DNA of 64,000 nucleotides, from positions 124,001 through 188,000 of the forward strand of contig NZ_JAFFJT010000014.1 of the NCBI RefSeq assembly GCF_016924665.1. The letters run 5' to 3'. The notes beneath the pieces were generated by a model. It had not been told where the DNA came from. It did no database searches and saw nothing but the letters and a program-made list of their open reading frames with translations. Positions 10,074 to 17,965 of the stretch are shown here, in pieces. A program made the position numbers and the translations under genes. This DNA comes from Nocardioides sp. SYSU D00038. GTDB lineage: Bacteria; Actinomycetota; Actinomycetes; Propionibacteriales; Nocardioidaceae. How positions within the stretch are numbered: position 1 is the first letter of the stretch; each line of letters begins with the position of its first letter.

Positions 10074-12941
10074 TCACTCGGCGAAGGCCTCCGGCGGCGG
10101 GCAGGCGCAGACCAGGTTGCGGTCGCCGTAGGCCTGGTCGATGCGCGCGACCGGGGGCCAGTACTTGTCGGGGTCGATCCCGGTCGGGAAGACCCCGAGC
10201 TCGCGCTCGTAGGGCCGGTCCCACTCGCCGACGAGCGCCCGCGAGGTGTGCGGCGCCCGGCGCAGCGGCGACTCCTCCGGGCTCCACTCCCCCGCGCCCA
10301 CCCGGTCGATCTCGGCCTTGATCGCGATCATCGCGTCGCAGAACCGGTCGATCTCGGCCAGGTCCTCCGACTCCGTGGGCTCGACCATCAGCGTGCCGGC
10401 CACGGGGAACGACATGGTCGGGGCGTGGAAGCCGTAGTCGACCAGGCGCTTGGCCACGTCGTCGACGGTGACGCCGGTGGCCGTCGTCAGCCCGCGCACG
10501 TCGAGGATGCACTCGTGGGCCACCAGGCCGCCGTGGCCGCGGTAGAGCACGGGGTAGTGCTCCCCGAGCCGCTTGGCGACGTAGTTGGCCGACAGCACCG
10601 CCACCGCGGTGGCGCGGGTGAGCCCGGCAGGGCCCATCATCCGCACGTAGGCCCACGAGATCGGCAGGATCCCCGCCGAGCCGTAGGGGGCCGCGCTGAT
10701 CGGGCCGATGCCCTCGCGCTTGTCGACCTCGGGGTGCAGCGCGTGGCTGGGCAGGTACGGCGCCAGGTGGGCCCGCACCGCCACCGGACCGACGCCGGGA
10801 CCGCCGCCGCCGTGCGGGATGCAGAACGTCTTGTGCAGGTTGAGGTGGGAGACGTCGCCGCCGAACTCGCCGGGCTTGGCGAAGCCGAGGAGGGCGTTGA
10901 GGTTGGCGCCGTCGACGTAGACCTGGCCGCCGTGGTCGTGGACGATCCGGCAGAGCTCGGAGATGGTGTCCTCGTAGGCCCCGTGGGTGGAGGGGTAGGT
11001 GACCATGATCGCGGCCAGCTCGTCGGCGTGGGCCTCGCACTGGGCGCGCAGGTCGTCGAGGTCGACCGCGCCGTCGGCGGCGGCCTTGACCACGACCACC
11101 TTCATCCCGGCCATCACCGCCGAGGCGGCGTTGGTGCCGTGGGCCGACGACGGGATCAGGCACACGGTGCGCCCGGTGTCGCCGTTGGCCAGGTGGTAGC
11201 CGCGGATCGCCAGCAGCCCCGCGAGCTCGCCCTGCGAACCGGCGTTGGGCTGGATCGAGACCCGGTCGTAGCCGGTGACCTCGGCGAGCCAGCCCTCGAG
11301 CTGGTCGACGAGCTCGCGGTAGCCCTCGGCGTCCTCGGCGGGCGCGAACGGGTGGAGGTCGGCGAAGCCCGGCAGCGAGACCGGCTCCATCTCCGTGGTG
11401 GCGTTGAGCTTCATCGTGCACGAGCCGAGCGGGATCATGCCGCGGTCGAGGGCGTAGTCGCGCGCGGAGAGGCGGCGCAGGTAGCGCAGCATCGCGGTCT
11501 CGCTGTGGTGGCTCGAGAAGACCTCATGGGTGAGGTACGGCGTCTCGCGGCGCAGCGCGTCGGGCAGCGCGTCGCCGGTGGCCTGGTCGAGGGCGTCGAG
11601 GTCGGCCTCGACGCCGAAGGCGGCGAGCACCTTCTCCAGCGTGGTGCGGGTCGTGACCTCGGAGGTGGAGACGCGCACCGTGTCGGCGTCGACCAGCCGC
11701 AGGTGGAGGTCTCGCTCGCGGGCCGCGGCGACCACCTCGGCGGCCCGACCGGGCACGGTCAGGGTGAGGGTGTCGAAGAAGGTCTCGTTGGTGACCTCGA
11801 CGCCGCCGTCGGCCAGGGCCCGGGCCAGCACCGCGGCGTAGCGGTGGGTGCGGGTGGCGATCGCGCGCAGCCCCTCGGGGCCGTGGTGCACGGCGTACAT
11901 GGAGGCGACCACGGCGAGGAGCACCTGGGCGGTGCAGATGTTGGAGGTGGCCTTGTCACGGCGGATGTGCTGCTCGCGGGTCTGGAGGGCGAGGCGGTAC
12001 GCCGGGCGGCCCTCGGCGTCGACCGACACCCCGACCAGGCGGCCGGGCAGGTGCCGCTCGAGCCCGGCGGCGACGGCCATGTAGCCGGCGTGCGGGCCGC
12101 CGTAGAACAGCGGGACGCCGAAGCGCTGCGAGGAGCCGACGACGACGTCGGCGCCGAGCGCGCCGGGCGCCTCCAGCACCGTGAGCGCCAGCAGGTCGGC
12201 CGCGACCACGGCCAGCGCGTTGCGCTGGTGGGCGGCCTCGATGACCGCGCGGGGGTCGAGGACCCGCCCGGAGGCCCCGGGGTACTGCACCAGTACGCCC
12301 GACAGCGGACCCTCGGGCAGGCCGTCGACCAGGTCGGTGACGACCACCTCGATGCCCATCGCCTCGGCGCGGGTGCGCACCACGTCGATGGTCTGCGGGA
12401 GCGCGTCGGCGTCGACGACGAACGGCCCCTCGGCCTTGCGGTTGCCGCGTCGTACGAGCGTCATCGCCTCGGCGGCGGCGGTGCCCTCGTCGAGGAGGCT
12501 GGCGTTGGCGGTCGGCAGGCCGGTGAGGTCGCCGACGACGGTCTGGAAGTTGAGCAGCGCCTCGAGCCGACCCTGGGAGATCTCGGGCTGGTAGGGCGTG
12601 TAGGCGGTGTACCAGCTGGGGTCCTCGAGCACGTTGCGCCGCACCACCGGCGGGGTGATCGTCGCGTGGTAGCCCAAGCCGATCATCGACTCCGCCGGAC
12701 GGTTGCGCGCGGCGAGGGCGCGCAGCTCGGCGGCGGCCGAGGCCTCGGTGACGGCGGCGGGCAGCGCCAGCTCGGCGTCGGTGCGGATGCCGCCCGGCAC
12801 CGCGGCGGCCATCAGTGCGTCGAGGGAGTCGAAGCCGAGGGCGGCGAGCATGGTGGTGACGTCGTCGGGGCGCGGCCCGATGTGGCGGTCGACGAACGGC
12901 AGCGCGGCGTCGAGCTCGGCGAGCGTGGGGTGGTCAGACAA
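10074..12941 (-). CDS. gcvP: Glycine dehydrogenase (decarboxylating), GcvP P-protein
   Basis: The 955-residue fused P-protein contains both halves of the aminomethyl-transferring glycine dehydrogenase. The PLP lysine is K704 in [18 protein letters not shown]. It decarboxylates glycine and passes the aminomethyl group to the lipoyl arm of GcvH. The TTG at 12941 is chosen because GAGGAG stands 6 nt upstream and the next residues ([10 protein letters not shown]) match the usual N-terminus. Expression is predicted to be induced by glycine through the riboswitch directly upstream. gcvH lies 3.5 kb away in the adjoining block. gcvT and lpd are not in the window. Confidence 0.97.
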   Translation of the reverse strand: MSDHPTLAELDAALPFVDRHIGPRPDDVTTMLAALGFDSLDALMAAAVPGGIRTDAELALPAAVTEASAAAELRALAARNRPAESMIGLGYHATITPPVVRRNVLEDPSWYTAYTPYQPEISQGRLEALLNFQTVVGDLTGLPTANASLLDEGTAAAEAMTLVRRGNRKAEGPFVVDADALPQTIDVVRTRAEAMGIEVVVTDLVDGLPEGPLSGVLVQYPGASGRVLDPRAVIEAAHQRNALAVVAADLLALTVLEAPGALGADVVVGSSQRFGVPLFYGGPHAGYMAVAAGLERHLPGRLVGVSVDAEGRPAYRLALQTREQHIRRDKATSNICTAQVLLAVVASMYAVHHGPEGLRAIATRTHRYAAVLARALADGGVEVTNETFFDTLTLTVPGRAAEVVAAARERDLHLRLVDADTVRVSTSEVTTRTTLEKVLAAFGVEADLDALDQATGDALPDALRRETPYLTHEVFSSHHSETAMLRYLRRLSARDYALDRGMIPLGSCTMKLNATTEMEPVSLPGFADLHPFAPAEDAEGYRELVDQLEGWLAEVTGYDRVSIQPNAGSQGELAGLLAIRGYHLANGDTGRTVCLIPSSAHGTNAASAVMAGMKVVVVKAAADGAVDLDDLRAQCEAHADELAAIMVTYPSTHGAYEDTISELCRIVHDHGGQVYVDGANLNALLGFAKPGEFGGDVSHLNLHKTFCIPHGGGGPGVGPVAVRAHLAPYLPSHALHPEVDKREGIGPISAAPYGSAGILPISWAYVRMMGPAGLTRATAVAVLSANYVAKRLGEHYPVLYRGHGGLVAHECILDVRGLTTATGVTVDDVAKRLVDYGFHAPTMSFPVAGTLMVEPTESEDLAEIDRFCDAMIAIKAEIDRVGAGEWSPEESPLRRAPHTSRALVGEWDRPYERELGVFPTGIDPDKYWPPVARIDQAYGDRNLVCACPPPEAFAE

Positions 12942-12944
12942 CGG

Positions 12945-13125
12945 GGGCTCCTCGAAACGGCAGGTCCGGGCGCCTCCCCCTCTGTCGGCGCGGCAGCGAG
13001 CCTCCAGAGTTGCCTGATCCGCGCGGTCCTGGGCGCCTGAGAGGTTCCGGGGAGGGATTGCCCCTTCGGCGCTCCCCCGGTCACCGTGGCGACCGGACGA
13101 GACTCTCCCGTGCGGGTTTGTCAGC
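12945..13125 (-). promoter_or_regulatory. Glycine riboswitch (gcvT-type leader) of gcvP
   Basis: Read on the minus strand, the leader shows the conserved glycine-aptamer blocks in order: CGGGAGAG (13103-13110), GCGCCGAAGGGGCAA (13058-13072) and GAACCTCTCAGGCGCC (13032-13047). A second aptamer-like half follows (ACTCTGGAGGCTCGCTGCC, then GCGCCGACAGAGGGGGAGGCG at 12971-12991), but its GCCGAAGG core is degraded to GCCGACAGAGG. Glycine binding to this class normally turns on glycine-cleavage genes, and gcvP follows immediately. The first aptamer is secure; whether the second half binds glycine is uncertain. Confidence 0.88.
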
Positions 13126-13152
13126 GGGGCCCAACCTACCAGCCTGGACGCC

Positions 13153-13188
13153 GACGGCCCGCACCTTCGCGCGAAGGTGCGGGCCGTC
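13153..13188. terminator. Perfect 36-bp palindrome after the second merR gene
   Basis: The sequence is its own reverse complement over all 36 bases (arms GACGGCCCGCACCTTCGC). It lies between the stop of the minus-strand merR gene and the gcvP leader. There is no U-tract, as usual for GC-rich actinobacterial terminators. Confidence 0.65.
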
Positions 13189-13217
13189 GTTCCGTGGCCT
13201 CGGCCGACCGGTGGGGG

Positions 13218-13823
13218 TCAGCCGAGCTTGCGCGCGGCACGACGGGCGGCGAGCTCGTCGCCGGCGGTCGGGTCCGCCTCGTCCTCGTCAGCGGCGGTGC
13301 GCTCGCTGGGCAGCTCGGCGAGGGTGCCCTCGATCTCGCGCCAGACACCGCCGATCGCGATGCCGAACACGCCCTGCCCGCCGTGGAGCAGGTCGATGAC
13401 CTCGTCGTTGCTGGTGCACTCGTAGACCGAGGCGCCGTCGCTCATCAGCGTGACCCGGGTCAGGTCGTCGGTGCCGCGCTGGCGCAGGTGCTGCACGGCG
13501 GTGCGGATCTGCTGGAGCGAGACGCCGGCATCGAGCAGGCTCTTGATCACCCGCAGGATCAGGATGTCGCGGAAGGAGTAGAGGCGCTGGGAGCCGGAGC
13601 CCGACGCTCCCCGCACGGTGGGCTCGACCAGGCCGGTGCGGGCCCAGTAGTCGAGCTGGCGGTAGGTGATGCCGGCGGCGTTGCACGCGGTCGGGCCGCG
13701 GTAGCCGAGGTCGCTGGGCAGCGGCGAGACGTCGTCGGTGAAGAGCAGCCCCTGCTCCTCGGCCGTCTCGGCGGCCAGCGACGCCTCGGGGTCTGTGCCC
13801 CGCTCCTGCTCGTGCTCGTTCAC
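13218..13823 (-). CDS. MerR-family transcriptional regulator (Rv1830-like)
   Basis: This 201-residue winged-helix regulator has the MerR DNA-binding segment (ITYRQLDYWARTGLVEPT, then GSQRLYSFRDILILRVIKSLLDAGVSLQQIRTAV) at residues ~50-110. Its C-terminal domain differs from classical metal- or drug-sensing MerR proteins. Position between the bifunctional nuclease gene and gcvP matches Rv1830. A GGAGGACCGC stretch precedes the GTG start. An inverted repeat at 13981-14001 upstream may be an operator. The C-terminus is an acidic tail (DEDEADPTAGDE) ending in basic residues. The ligand is unknown. Confidence 0.87.
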   Translation of the reverse strand: MNEHEQERGTDPEASLAAETAEEQGLLFTDDVSPLPSDLGYRGPTACNAAGITYRQLDYWARTGLVEPTVRGASGSGSQRLYSFRDILILRVIKSLLDAGVSLQQIRTAVQHLRQRGTDDLTRVTLMSDGASVYECTSNDEVIDLLHGGQGVFGIAIGGVWREIEGTLAELPSERTAADEDEADPTAGDELAARRAARKLG

Positions 13824-13980
13824 GCGGTCCTCCGTCGACTACTCCGTTGAGCGTAACCCCGAGGGGGAAGTCGTCGCGAGGGCTTCGGACGAAGCAACCA
13901 CAACGGTGGAGTTACAACAGAGACAGTTCAAGGTAGGCCCCGCCCCCGGCCGGGTCAAAGACGCCACGCGGCGTGTCTCA

Positions 13981-14001
13981 CCCTCAACGTCAGGTTGAGG
14001 G
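13981..14001. promoter_or_regulatory. Candidate MerR-type operator, 8-5-8 inverted repeat
   Basis: CCCTCAAC-GTCAG-GTTGAGGG is a perfect inverted repeat 158 bp upstream of the second merR gene. It shares the CTCAAC/GTTGAG-type half-site with the repeat upstream of garA (16350-16383). It could instead be the terminator hairpin of the upstream nuclease gene, although that gene's stop lies beyond the repeats at 14175. Confidence 0.35.
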
Positions 14002-14036
14002 TTGGGGTTGGCTGCGGTCGCTCGTGCCTGAGTGGC

Positions 14037-14162
14037 GCAAAGGCGCCGTTCGTGCGCGGGGATCGGGTCGGCTGGGCGCACCCAAGCACGCAAAGGCGCC
14101 GTTCGTGCGCCGCAACAGGTCGGCCAGGCGCATCAACCACGCAAAGGTGCCGTTCGTGCGCC
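14037..14162. repeat. Three ~52-bp tandem repeats, family B
   Basis: The 21-base core GCAAAGG[C/T]GCCGTTCGTGCG(C) begins at 14037, 14090 and 14141 (53- and 51-bp spacing). The linkers are related (GGTCGGC..GGCGCA..CAA..CACGCAAAGG). The array lies between the stop of the bifunctional nuclease gene and the next gene's leader. It is unrelated in sequence to the 41-bp family that starts 540 bp further on. Confidence 0.75.
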
Positions 14163-14174
14163 CGGACACCGCGC

Positions 14175-14642
14175 TCAGTGAGCGTCGAAGTCCTCGGGGG
14201 TGACCTGGTCGAGGAACTCGCGGAACTTCTCGACCTCGTCCTCCTGCTCGGCCGGCACCGCGAGGCCGGCCTCGTCGAGCACCTCCTCGGCGCAGACGAT
14301 GCGAGTGCCGGTGCGCAGCGCGAGCGCGATGGAGTCGGACGGCCGGGCGCTCACCTCGGCCCCGGAGCCGAAGACGAGGGTCGCGAAGAAGACGCCGTCC
14401 TTGACGTCGGTGATCCTGACCTCGGTGAGCTCGTTGCCGGTCGCCTGGAGGACGTCCTTCATCAGGTCGTGGGTCAGCGGGCGCGGCGGGATCACGCCCT
14501 GCTGGGCGAAGGCGATCGCGGTGGCCTCGACGGCGCCGATCCAGATCGGCAGGTAGCGCTCCCCCGTCACCTCGCGCAGGAGCACGATCGGCTGGTTCGA
14601 GGGCATCTCGACCCGGACTCCCATGACATCGACCTCGCGCAC
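14175..14642 (-). CDS. Bifunctional nuclease family protein (DUF151, Rv1829-like)
   Basis: The 155-residue protein matches the BFN/DUF151 domain: LPIWIGAVEATAIA at ~30-43, RPLTHDLMKDVLQATG, and RPSDSIALALRTGTRIV near the C-terminus. Family members are small cytosolic proteins, some with reported DNase/RNase activity; the role in actinobacteria is not settled. Position between ftsR and the second merR gene is conserved. The GTG start has a TAGGGT hexamer 6 nt upstream and no Shine-Dalgarno, so it probably has its own leaderless promoter although it lies on the same strand as ftsR. It is bracketed by two different repeat arrays. Confidence 0.9.
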   Translation of the reverse strand: MREVDVMGVRVEMPSNQPIVLLREVTGERYLPIWIGAVEATAIAFAQQGVIPPRPLTHDLMKDVLQATGNELTEVRITDVKDGVFFATLVFGSGAEVSARPSDSIALALRTGTRIVCAEEVLDEAGLAVPAEQEDEVEKFREFLDQVTPEDFDAH

Positions 14643-14648
14643 GTCTCA

Positions 14649-14654
14649 ACCCTA
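14649..14654 (-). promoter_or_regulatory. Predicted -10 of leaderless nuclease-gene promoter
   Basis: TAGGGT on the minus strand lies 6 nt before the GTG at 14642. A separate promoter here would uncouple this gene from ftsR. Confidence 0.5.
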
Positions 14655-14702
14655 CTCCGGTGCCGGATGGGCGCCAGTGGCGCGCGGGAGCGCAGCGGCT
14701 AG

Positions 14703-15014
14703 GGCGTGCGGATTGGTCACCAACCGCAGCTCCGCCCCGCTCCGGTGCGCGGTTTGGTCACCAACCGCAGCTCCGCCCCACTCCGGTGCGCGGTTTGGTC
14801 ACCAACCGCAGCCCCCGCCCCACTCCGGTGCACGGTTTGGTCACAAACCGCGCACCCGCCCCACTCCGGTGCGCGGTCTGGTCACAAACCGCGCACCCCG
14901 GCCCGCCCCGCCCCGCTCTCGAGCAGGGACGGCGGCGACGGCCGTCGGGGTCACCGTTTGGTCACAAACCGCGCCCCAGGGCGGCCGCAACATGCGGTTG
15001 GTGACCAAACCGCA
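14703..15014. repeat. 41-bp tandem palindromic repeat array, family A, locus 2
   Basis: The GGTCAC core of five copies falls at 14715, 14756, 14797, 14839 and 14880, again a 41-42 bp period. The CGGTTTGGTCAC palindrome is shared with 6.1 kb, but the linker is different (GCCCCACTCCGG instead of CCAGCGGCCCACG). Two isolated palindromes follow at about 14954-14974 and 14994-15014, the second with GGTGACC orientation. The array fills the 427-bp gap between ftsR and the nuclease gene; no other gene is seen there. Confidence 0.85.
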
Positions 15015-15069
15015 CCCCTTGGGCGCGCCACGGGACCCAGCCACGCCGCCGATCCGGCAGCACCGCGTC

Positions 15070-15807
15070 TCAGGACCGCCGCAGGCCGACCTTCACCAGC
15101 GTGGCGTGCAGCCGGATGGCGAGGGCGGCGAACTCGGCGGCGGCGTCCTCGGTGCGGGCGCGGGCGGCGGAGTCGGTGGCCCGGCGGTGGTGGGCGGTGA
15201 CCTGGTCGATCAGCCCGACCTCGCGGTCGGCGGCGGTCTTGAAGCCGCGCAGGTGCCGGGGCTCGAGGCCGAAGTCGGCGAGCTCGCGGGCGGTGGTGGC
15301 CACGACGAGGGCGTCGGTGTCGTAGTGGCGGGTGCCGGGGCGGGGGGCGAGGAGGCCGTACTGCTCGAGCTGGTCGAGCAGGTCCTCGGAGATCTCGGCG
15401 AGCTTGACCAGCTCGCGCCGCGAGAGCCGCAGGTCGTCGCGACGGCGGAACGACTCGGCGCTCGGCAGACCGTCGGGCGCGAGAGCGACCTTGGGCACGG
15501 TCGGCACCACCGACTCGATCGGCGGGGGCTCCAGGCCGCGGTCGATGGCGTCGAGGTGCTCCCCGATCACCTTCAGCGGCAGGTAGTGGTCACGCTGCAT
15601 CCGCAGGATGTAGCGCAGCCGGTCGACGTCGCCCTCGCTGTACTTGCGGTAGTTCGACGGCGTCCGCTCGGGCTTGATCAGCCCCTTGTCCTCGAGGAAC
15701 CGGATCTTGGGGATGCTCACGCCGGGGAAGTCCGGGACGAGGCGGTCGATGACCTCCCCGATGTTCATGGTGGCGGCGCCGCCGCCGGCCGCGGCCGAGG
15801 CCCCCAT
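15070..15807 (-). CDS. ftsR: MerR-family regulator FtsR (Rv1828-like)
   Basis: The 245-residue regulator has an N-terminal MerR helix-turn-helix (IGEVIDRLVPDFPGVSIPKIRFLEDKGLIKPERTPSNYRKYSEGDVDRLRYILRMQ, residues ~16-72, quoted in parts as IGEVIDRL, IRFLEDKGLI, RKYSEGDVDRL) and a long C-terminal helical domain. It corresponds to Rv1828 and to corynebacterial FtsR, which activates ftsZ expression. It starts 3 bp after garA, so the two form an operon. The N-terminal alanine-rich MGASAAAGGGAATMN stretch may be an annotation extension; the Met at residue 14 or 15 would be a more typical start. Confidence 0.88.
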   Translation of the reverse strand: MGASAAAGGGAATMNIGEVIDRLVPDFPGVSIPKIRFLEDKGLIKPERTPSNYRKYSEGDVDRLRYILRMQRDHYLPLKVIGEHLDAIDRGLEPPPIESVVPTVPKVALAPDGLPSAESFRRRDDLRLSRRELVKLAEISEDLLDQLEQYGLLAPRPGTRHYDTDALVVATTARELADFGLEPRHLRGFKTAADREVGLIDQVTAHHRRATDSAARARTEDAAAEFAALAIRLHATLVKVGLRRS

Positions 15808-15810
15808 GCG

Positions 15811-16326
15811 TCAGGAGGCCTCGTGCCCGGCGAAGAAGACCAGCCGGTACTTGCCGATCTGCACCTCGTCGCTGTCCTTCAGCACGACCGAGTCGATCCG
15901 GTCGCGGTTGACGTAGGTGCCGTTGAGGCTGCCCGCGTCGCTCACGGTGAACGAGTCACCGGTGCGCTTGAACTCGGCGTGCCGGCGCGACACGGTCACG
16001 TCGTCGAGGAAGATCTCGCTGTCGGGGTGCCGGCCGGCCTGGACGACGTCCTGGTCGAGCAGGAACCGGCTGCCCGAACCCGGACCCCTCTGCACGACCA
16101 GCAGCGCGTGCCCCGACGGCAGGGCGTCCACGGCAGCGGCGTCGACGGGGTTGAGCTGGCGGTCGGAGGTCTCGACCCGGTCGAGGCCGATCTGGATGGT
16201 CGCCGTGGTCTCGCCGACCGGCTCGTTCGCGCCCGTGGCCTCGGCGGTCACCAGCGGCGTCCCGCACTGCGAGCAGAAGCGCGCGTCGTCGGGGTTGCTG
16301 TGGCCACAGGCCGTGCAGAACGGCAT
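15811..16326 (-). CDS. garA: FHA-domain metabolic regulator GarA/OdhI-like, with zinc ribbon
   Basis: This protein of about 171 residues has an N-terminal zinc ribbon (CTACGHSNPDDARFCSQCG, starting at residue 4), an ETT motif followed by ATIQI, and a C-terminal FHA domain (AGRHPDSEIFLDDVTVSRRHAEF, SLNGTYVNRDRID in parts). In GarA and OdhI the threonines of ETT are phosphorylated by PknG/PknB; the phosphopeptide then folds onto the FHA domain and releases inhibition of 2-oxoglutarate dehydrogenase and glutamate dehydrogenase. The ATG at 16326 is chosen because GGAGG stands 6-7 nt upstream. A TTG start ten codons earlier falls inside an inverted repeat. The zinc ribbon is an addition relative to M. 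tuberculosis GarA. Confidence 0.9.
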   Translation of the reverse strand: MPFCTACGHSNPDDARFCSQCGTPLVTAEATGANEPVGETTATIQIGLDRVETSDRQLNPVDAAAVDALPSGHALLVVQRGPGSGSRFLLDQDVVQAGRHPDSEIFLDDVTVSRRHAEFKRTGDSFTVSDAGSLNGTYVNRDRIDSVVLKDSDEVQIGKYRLVFFAGHEAS

Positions 16327-16349
16327 CTCATCCTCCGGGTCTTCTCCGA

Positions 16350-16383
16350 CCGTCAACCCTCAAGCCGGGGCTGAGGTTGACGG
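16350..16383. promoter_or_regulatory. Inverted repeat upstream of garA (candidate MerR operator)
   Basis: CCGTCAACC (16350-16358) and GGTTGACGG (16375-16383) are perfect 9-bp arms separated by 16 bp. They lie between the gcvH stop and garA start, so they could act as an internal operator/promoter for garA-ftsR or as a weak gcvH terminator. Confidence 0.4.
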
Positions 16384-16448
16384 TTGTCCGAACCTATCAG
16401 CCGGGCCCTCCCGATCAAGCGGCTTCAGGGAGTACGCCGGGTGGACGG

Positions 16449-16835
16449 TCAGCCGCCGAGCGTGGCCTGGTAGGCCGTGGAGTCGAGCAGCCCCTCGAGC
16501 TGCGCGGCGTCGGTCGGGACGACCTCGAAGAGCCAGCCGCCGCCGTAGGGGTCGTTGTTGACCAGGTCGGGGGTCGCCTCGAGCGCCTCGTTGCGGGCCA
16601 CGACCTCGCCGGTCACCGGGGCGTACACGTCGCTGACCGACTTGGTCGACTCCAGCTCACCGCAGGTGCTGCCGGCCTCCACCGAGTCACCGACCTCGGG
16701 CAGCTGGGCGTAGACGATGTCGCCGAGCGCGTCCTGCGCGAAGTGCGTGATGCCGACCCGCACGGAGCCCTCGTGGTCGCCCGGGGTGCGGACCCACTCG
16801 TGCTCGGCGGTGTACTTCAGGTCGTCGGGGTACAA
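16449..16835 (-). CDS. gcvH: Glycine cleavage system H protein
   Basis: The 128-residue lipoyl carrier has lipoyl-lysine K65 in the ESTKSVSD motif and the usual YPDDLKYTAEHEWVR N-terminus. GcvH shuttles the aminomethyl group between GcvP, GcvT and the dihydrolipoamide dehydrogenase. The start is a TTG at 16835: homologues begin at exactly this YPDDLKY point, and GAGGAG lies 5 nt upstream. Longer in-frame starts run back into the DUF881 gene and are rejected. It sits in the pgsA-DUF881-sbp-DUF881-gcvH-garA order conserved in mycobacteria. Confidence 0.95.
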   Translation of the reverse strand: MYPDDLKYTAEHEWVRTPGDHEGSVRVGITHFAQDALGDIVYAQLPEVGDSVEAGSTCGELESTKSVSDVYAPVTGEVVARNEALEATPDLVNNDPYGGGWLFEVVPTDAAQLEGLLDSTAYQATLGG

Positions 16836-16872
16836 GGGGTCTCCTCCGGTGGGCGGTCGTCCGGTCGGCAGG

Positions 16873-17640
16873 CTACTGCCCGCCCTCCGGCTGGGCGAAC
16901 TGAGGTTCGTCGGCCTCGCGCACCGACTCGATGTCGAGCGAGGAGAGCTCGTCGATCGCGACCTCGGCCCCGATGTCCTGCAGCTGGAAGCGGGGGCCCT
17001 TGGGGAAGGTGATCGCGGCGGTGAGCGCGTCGGGCTCACCGATCACGTCCACGACGTACGGCGCCTTGAGCCGCTCGCCCTCGACCGTCAGCCCGCCCAC
17101 GCCCTCGTCGAAGTAGGTCTGCGCCACGACCCGGACGGTGCCGTTGAGCTGGATCGCCTCGGCACCGGCGGTGCGCAGCCCCTGCAGCATGTCGAGGAAG
17201 GTGTCGACCCGTACCGGCTCGTCGTCCGGCTCGATGGTGATCCGGATGCCGGGCCCGGTGACCGCGACCTGGCCGGCGAGCACGCTGAGCGTCTCGGCCT
17301 CGGTGCGCGCCCGGTCGAGCGCGACGCGCCGCGACTGGGTGTCGTCGCGGAGGTCGTCGCGCTCCCGCTCCAACCGCCGGATCTCCGCCTGCGCCCGCTG
17401 GGTGGTGGCCGAGAGGCCGTTGAGCACCTCGATGAGGTCCTGCTCGCGGTAGCCGGCGTACGTCGCGTCGTCGCCGGCGGTGCGCACCTGGGTCACCGCC
17501 GCGAAGCCGAGCAGGGCCAGCAGCACGCCGAGCACCACCTGGCCGCGGGAGGGCCGCAGCAGCGCGTGCCCGAGCCGCCGCAGCCCCGGGGGGCGGGCGG
17601 CCTGCTCGTCGGCGTCGACGCCGGGGCGGGGATCAGGCAC
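16873..17640 (-). CDS. DUF881 family protein (Rv1825-like)
   Basis: The 255-residue protein has one transmembrane segment (QVVLGVLLALLGFAAVTQV, residues ~36-54), a coiled coil (residues ~75-115, RAQAEIRRLERERDDLRDD) and the extracytoplasmic DUF881 domain with VTGPGIRITI, AEAIQLNG and PYVVDVIGEPDAL. Function is not established; the gene travels with a second DUF881 gene and the small basic protein gene between them. The GTG start overlaps the end of that small gene by 8 bp. Confidence 0.9.
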   Translation of the reverse strand: MPDPRPGVDADEQAARPPGLRRLGHALLRPSRGQVVLGVLLALLGFAAVTQVRTAGDDATYAGYREQDLIEVLNGLSATTQRAQAEIRRLERERDDLRDDTQSRRVALDRARTEAETLSVLAGQVAVTGPGIRITIEPDDEPVRVDTFLDMLQGLRTAGAEAIQLNGTVRVVAQTYFDEGVGGLTVEGERLKAPYVVDVIGEPDALTAAITFPKGPRFQLQDIGAEVAIDELSSLDIESVREADEPQFAQPEGGQ

Positions 17641-17965
17641 CGAGCACGTGCCTCCGGATCGCGGCGACGTTGGAGAAGATCCGGATGCCGAGCACGACGA
17701 TGACGCCGGTCGAGAGCTGTCCGCCGACCCCGAGCTTGTCGCCGAGGAAGACGATGCCGGCAGCGATGACGACGTTGCTGAGGAACGAGATCACGAAGAC
17801 CTTGTCGGAGAAGATCTCGTCGAACCAGGCCCGGAGGCCGCCGAAGACGGCGTCGAGCGCGGCCACGACCGCGATGGGCAGGTAGGGCTCGAGGGCGAGC
17901 GGCACGTCGGGGCGCAGCACCACGCCCAGCACCACGCCCAGCAGCAGGCCGAGTGCCGCGATCAT
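17633..17965 (-). CDS. Small basic protein, DUF1290 (Rv1824-like)
   Basis: The 110-residue membrane protein has three hydrophobic segments (residues ~1-20, ~26-44 and ~50-85) and the DUF1290 pattern VAALDAVFGGLRAWFDEIFSDKVFVISFLSN. It is usually encoded between two DUF881 genes, as here. The exact function is unknown. An AGGAGG site precedes the ATG, which overlaps the upstream DUF881 stop (ATGA). Confidence 0.9.
   Translation of the reverse strand: MIAALGLLLGVVLGVVLRPDVPLALEPYLPIAVVAALDAVFGGLRAWFDEIFSDKVFVISFLSNVVIAAGIVFLGDKLGVGGQLSTGVIVVLGIRIFSNVAAIRRHVLGA

Noticed and set aside
10248..13040. Plus-strand open frame across gcvP and its riboswitch
   Set aside because: It is antisense to a fully conserved gene and has no recognisable domain; it is low-complexity Arg/Gly/Val-rich.
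16873..17039. Extended gcvH start within the DUF881 gene
   Set aside because: The 196-residue frame overlaps DUF881; the TTG at 16835 with GAGGAG gives the exact family N-terminus.
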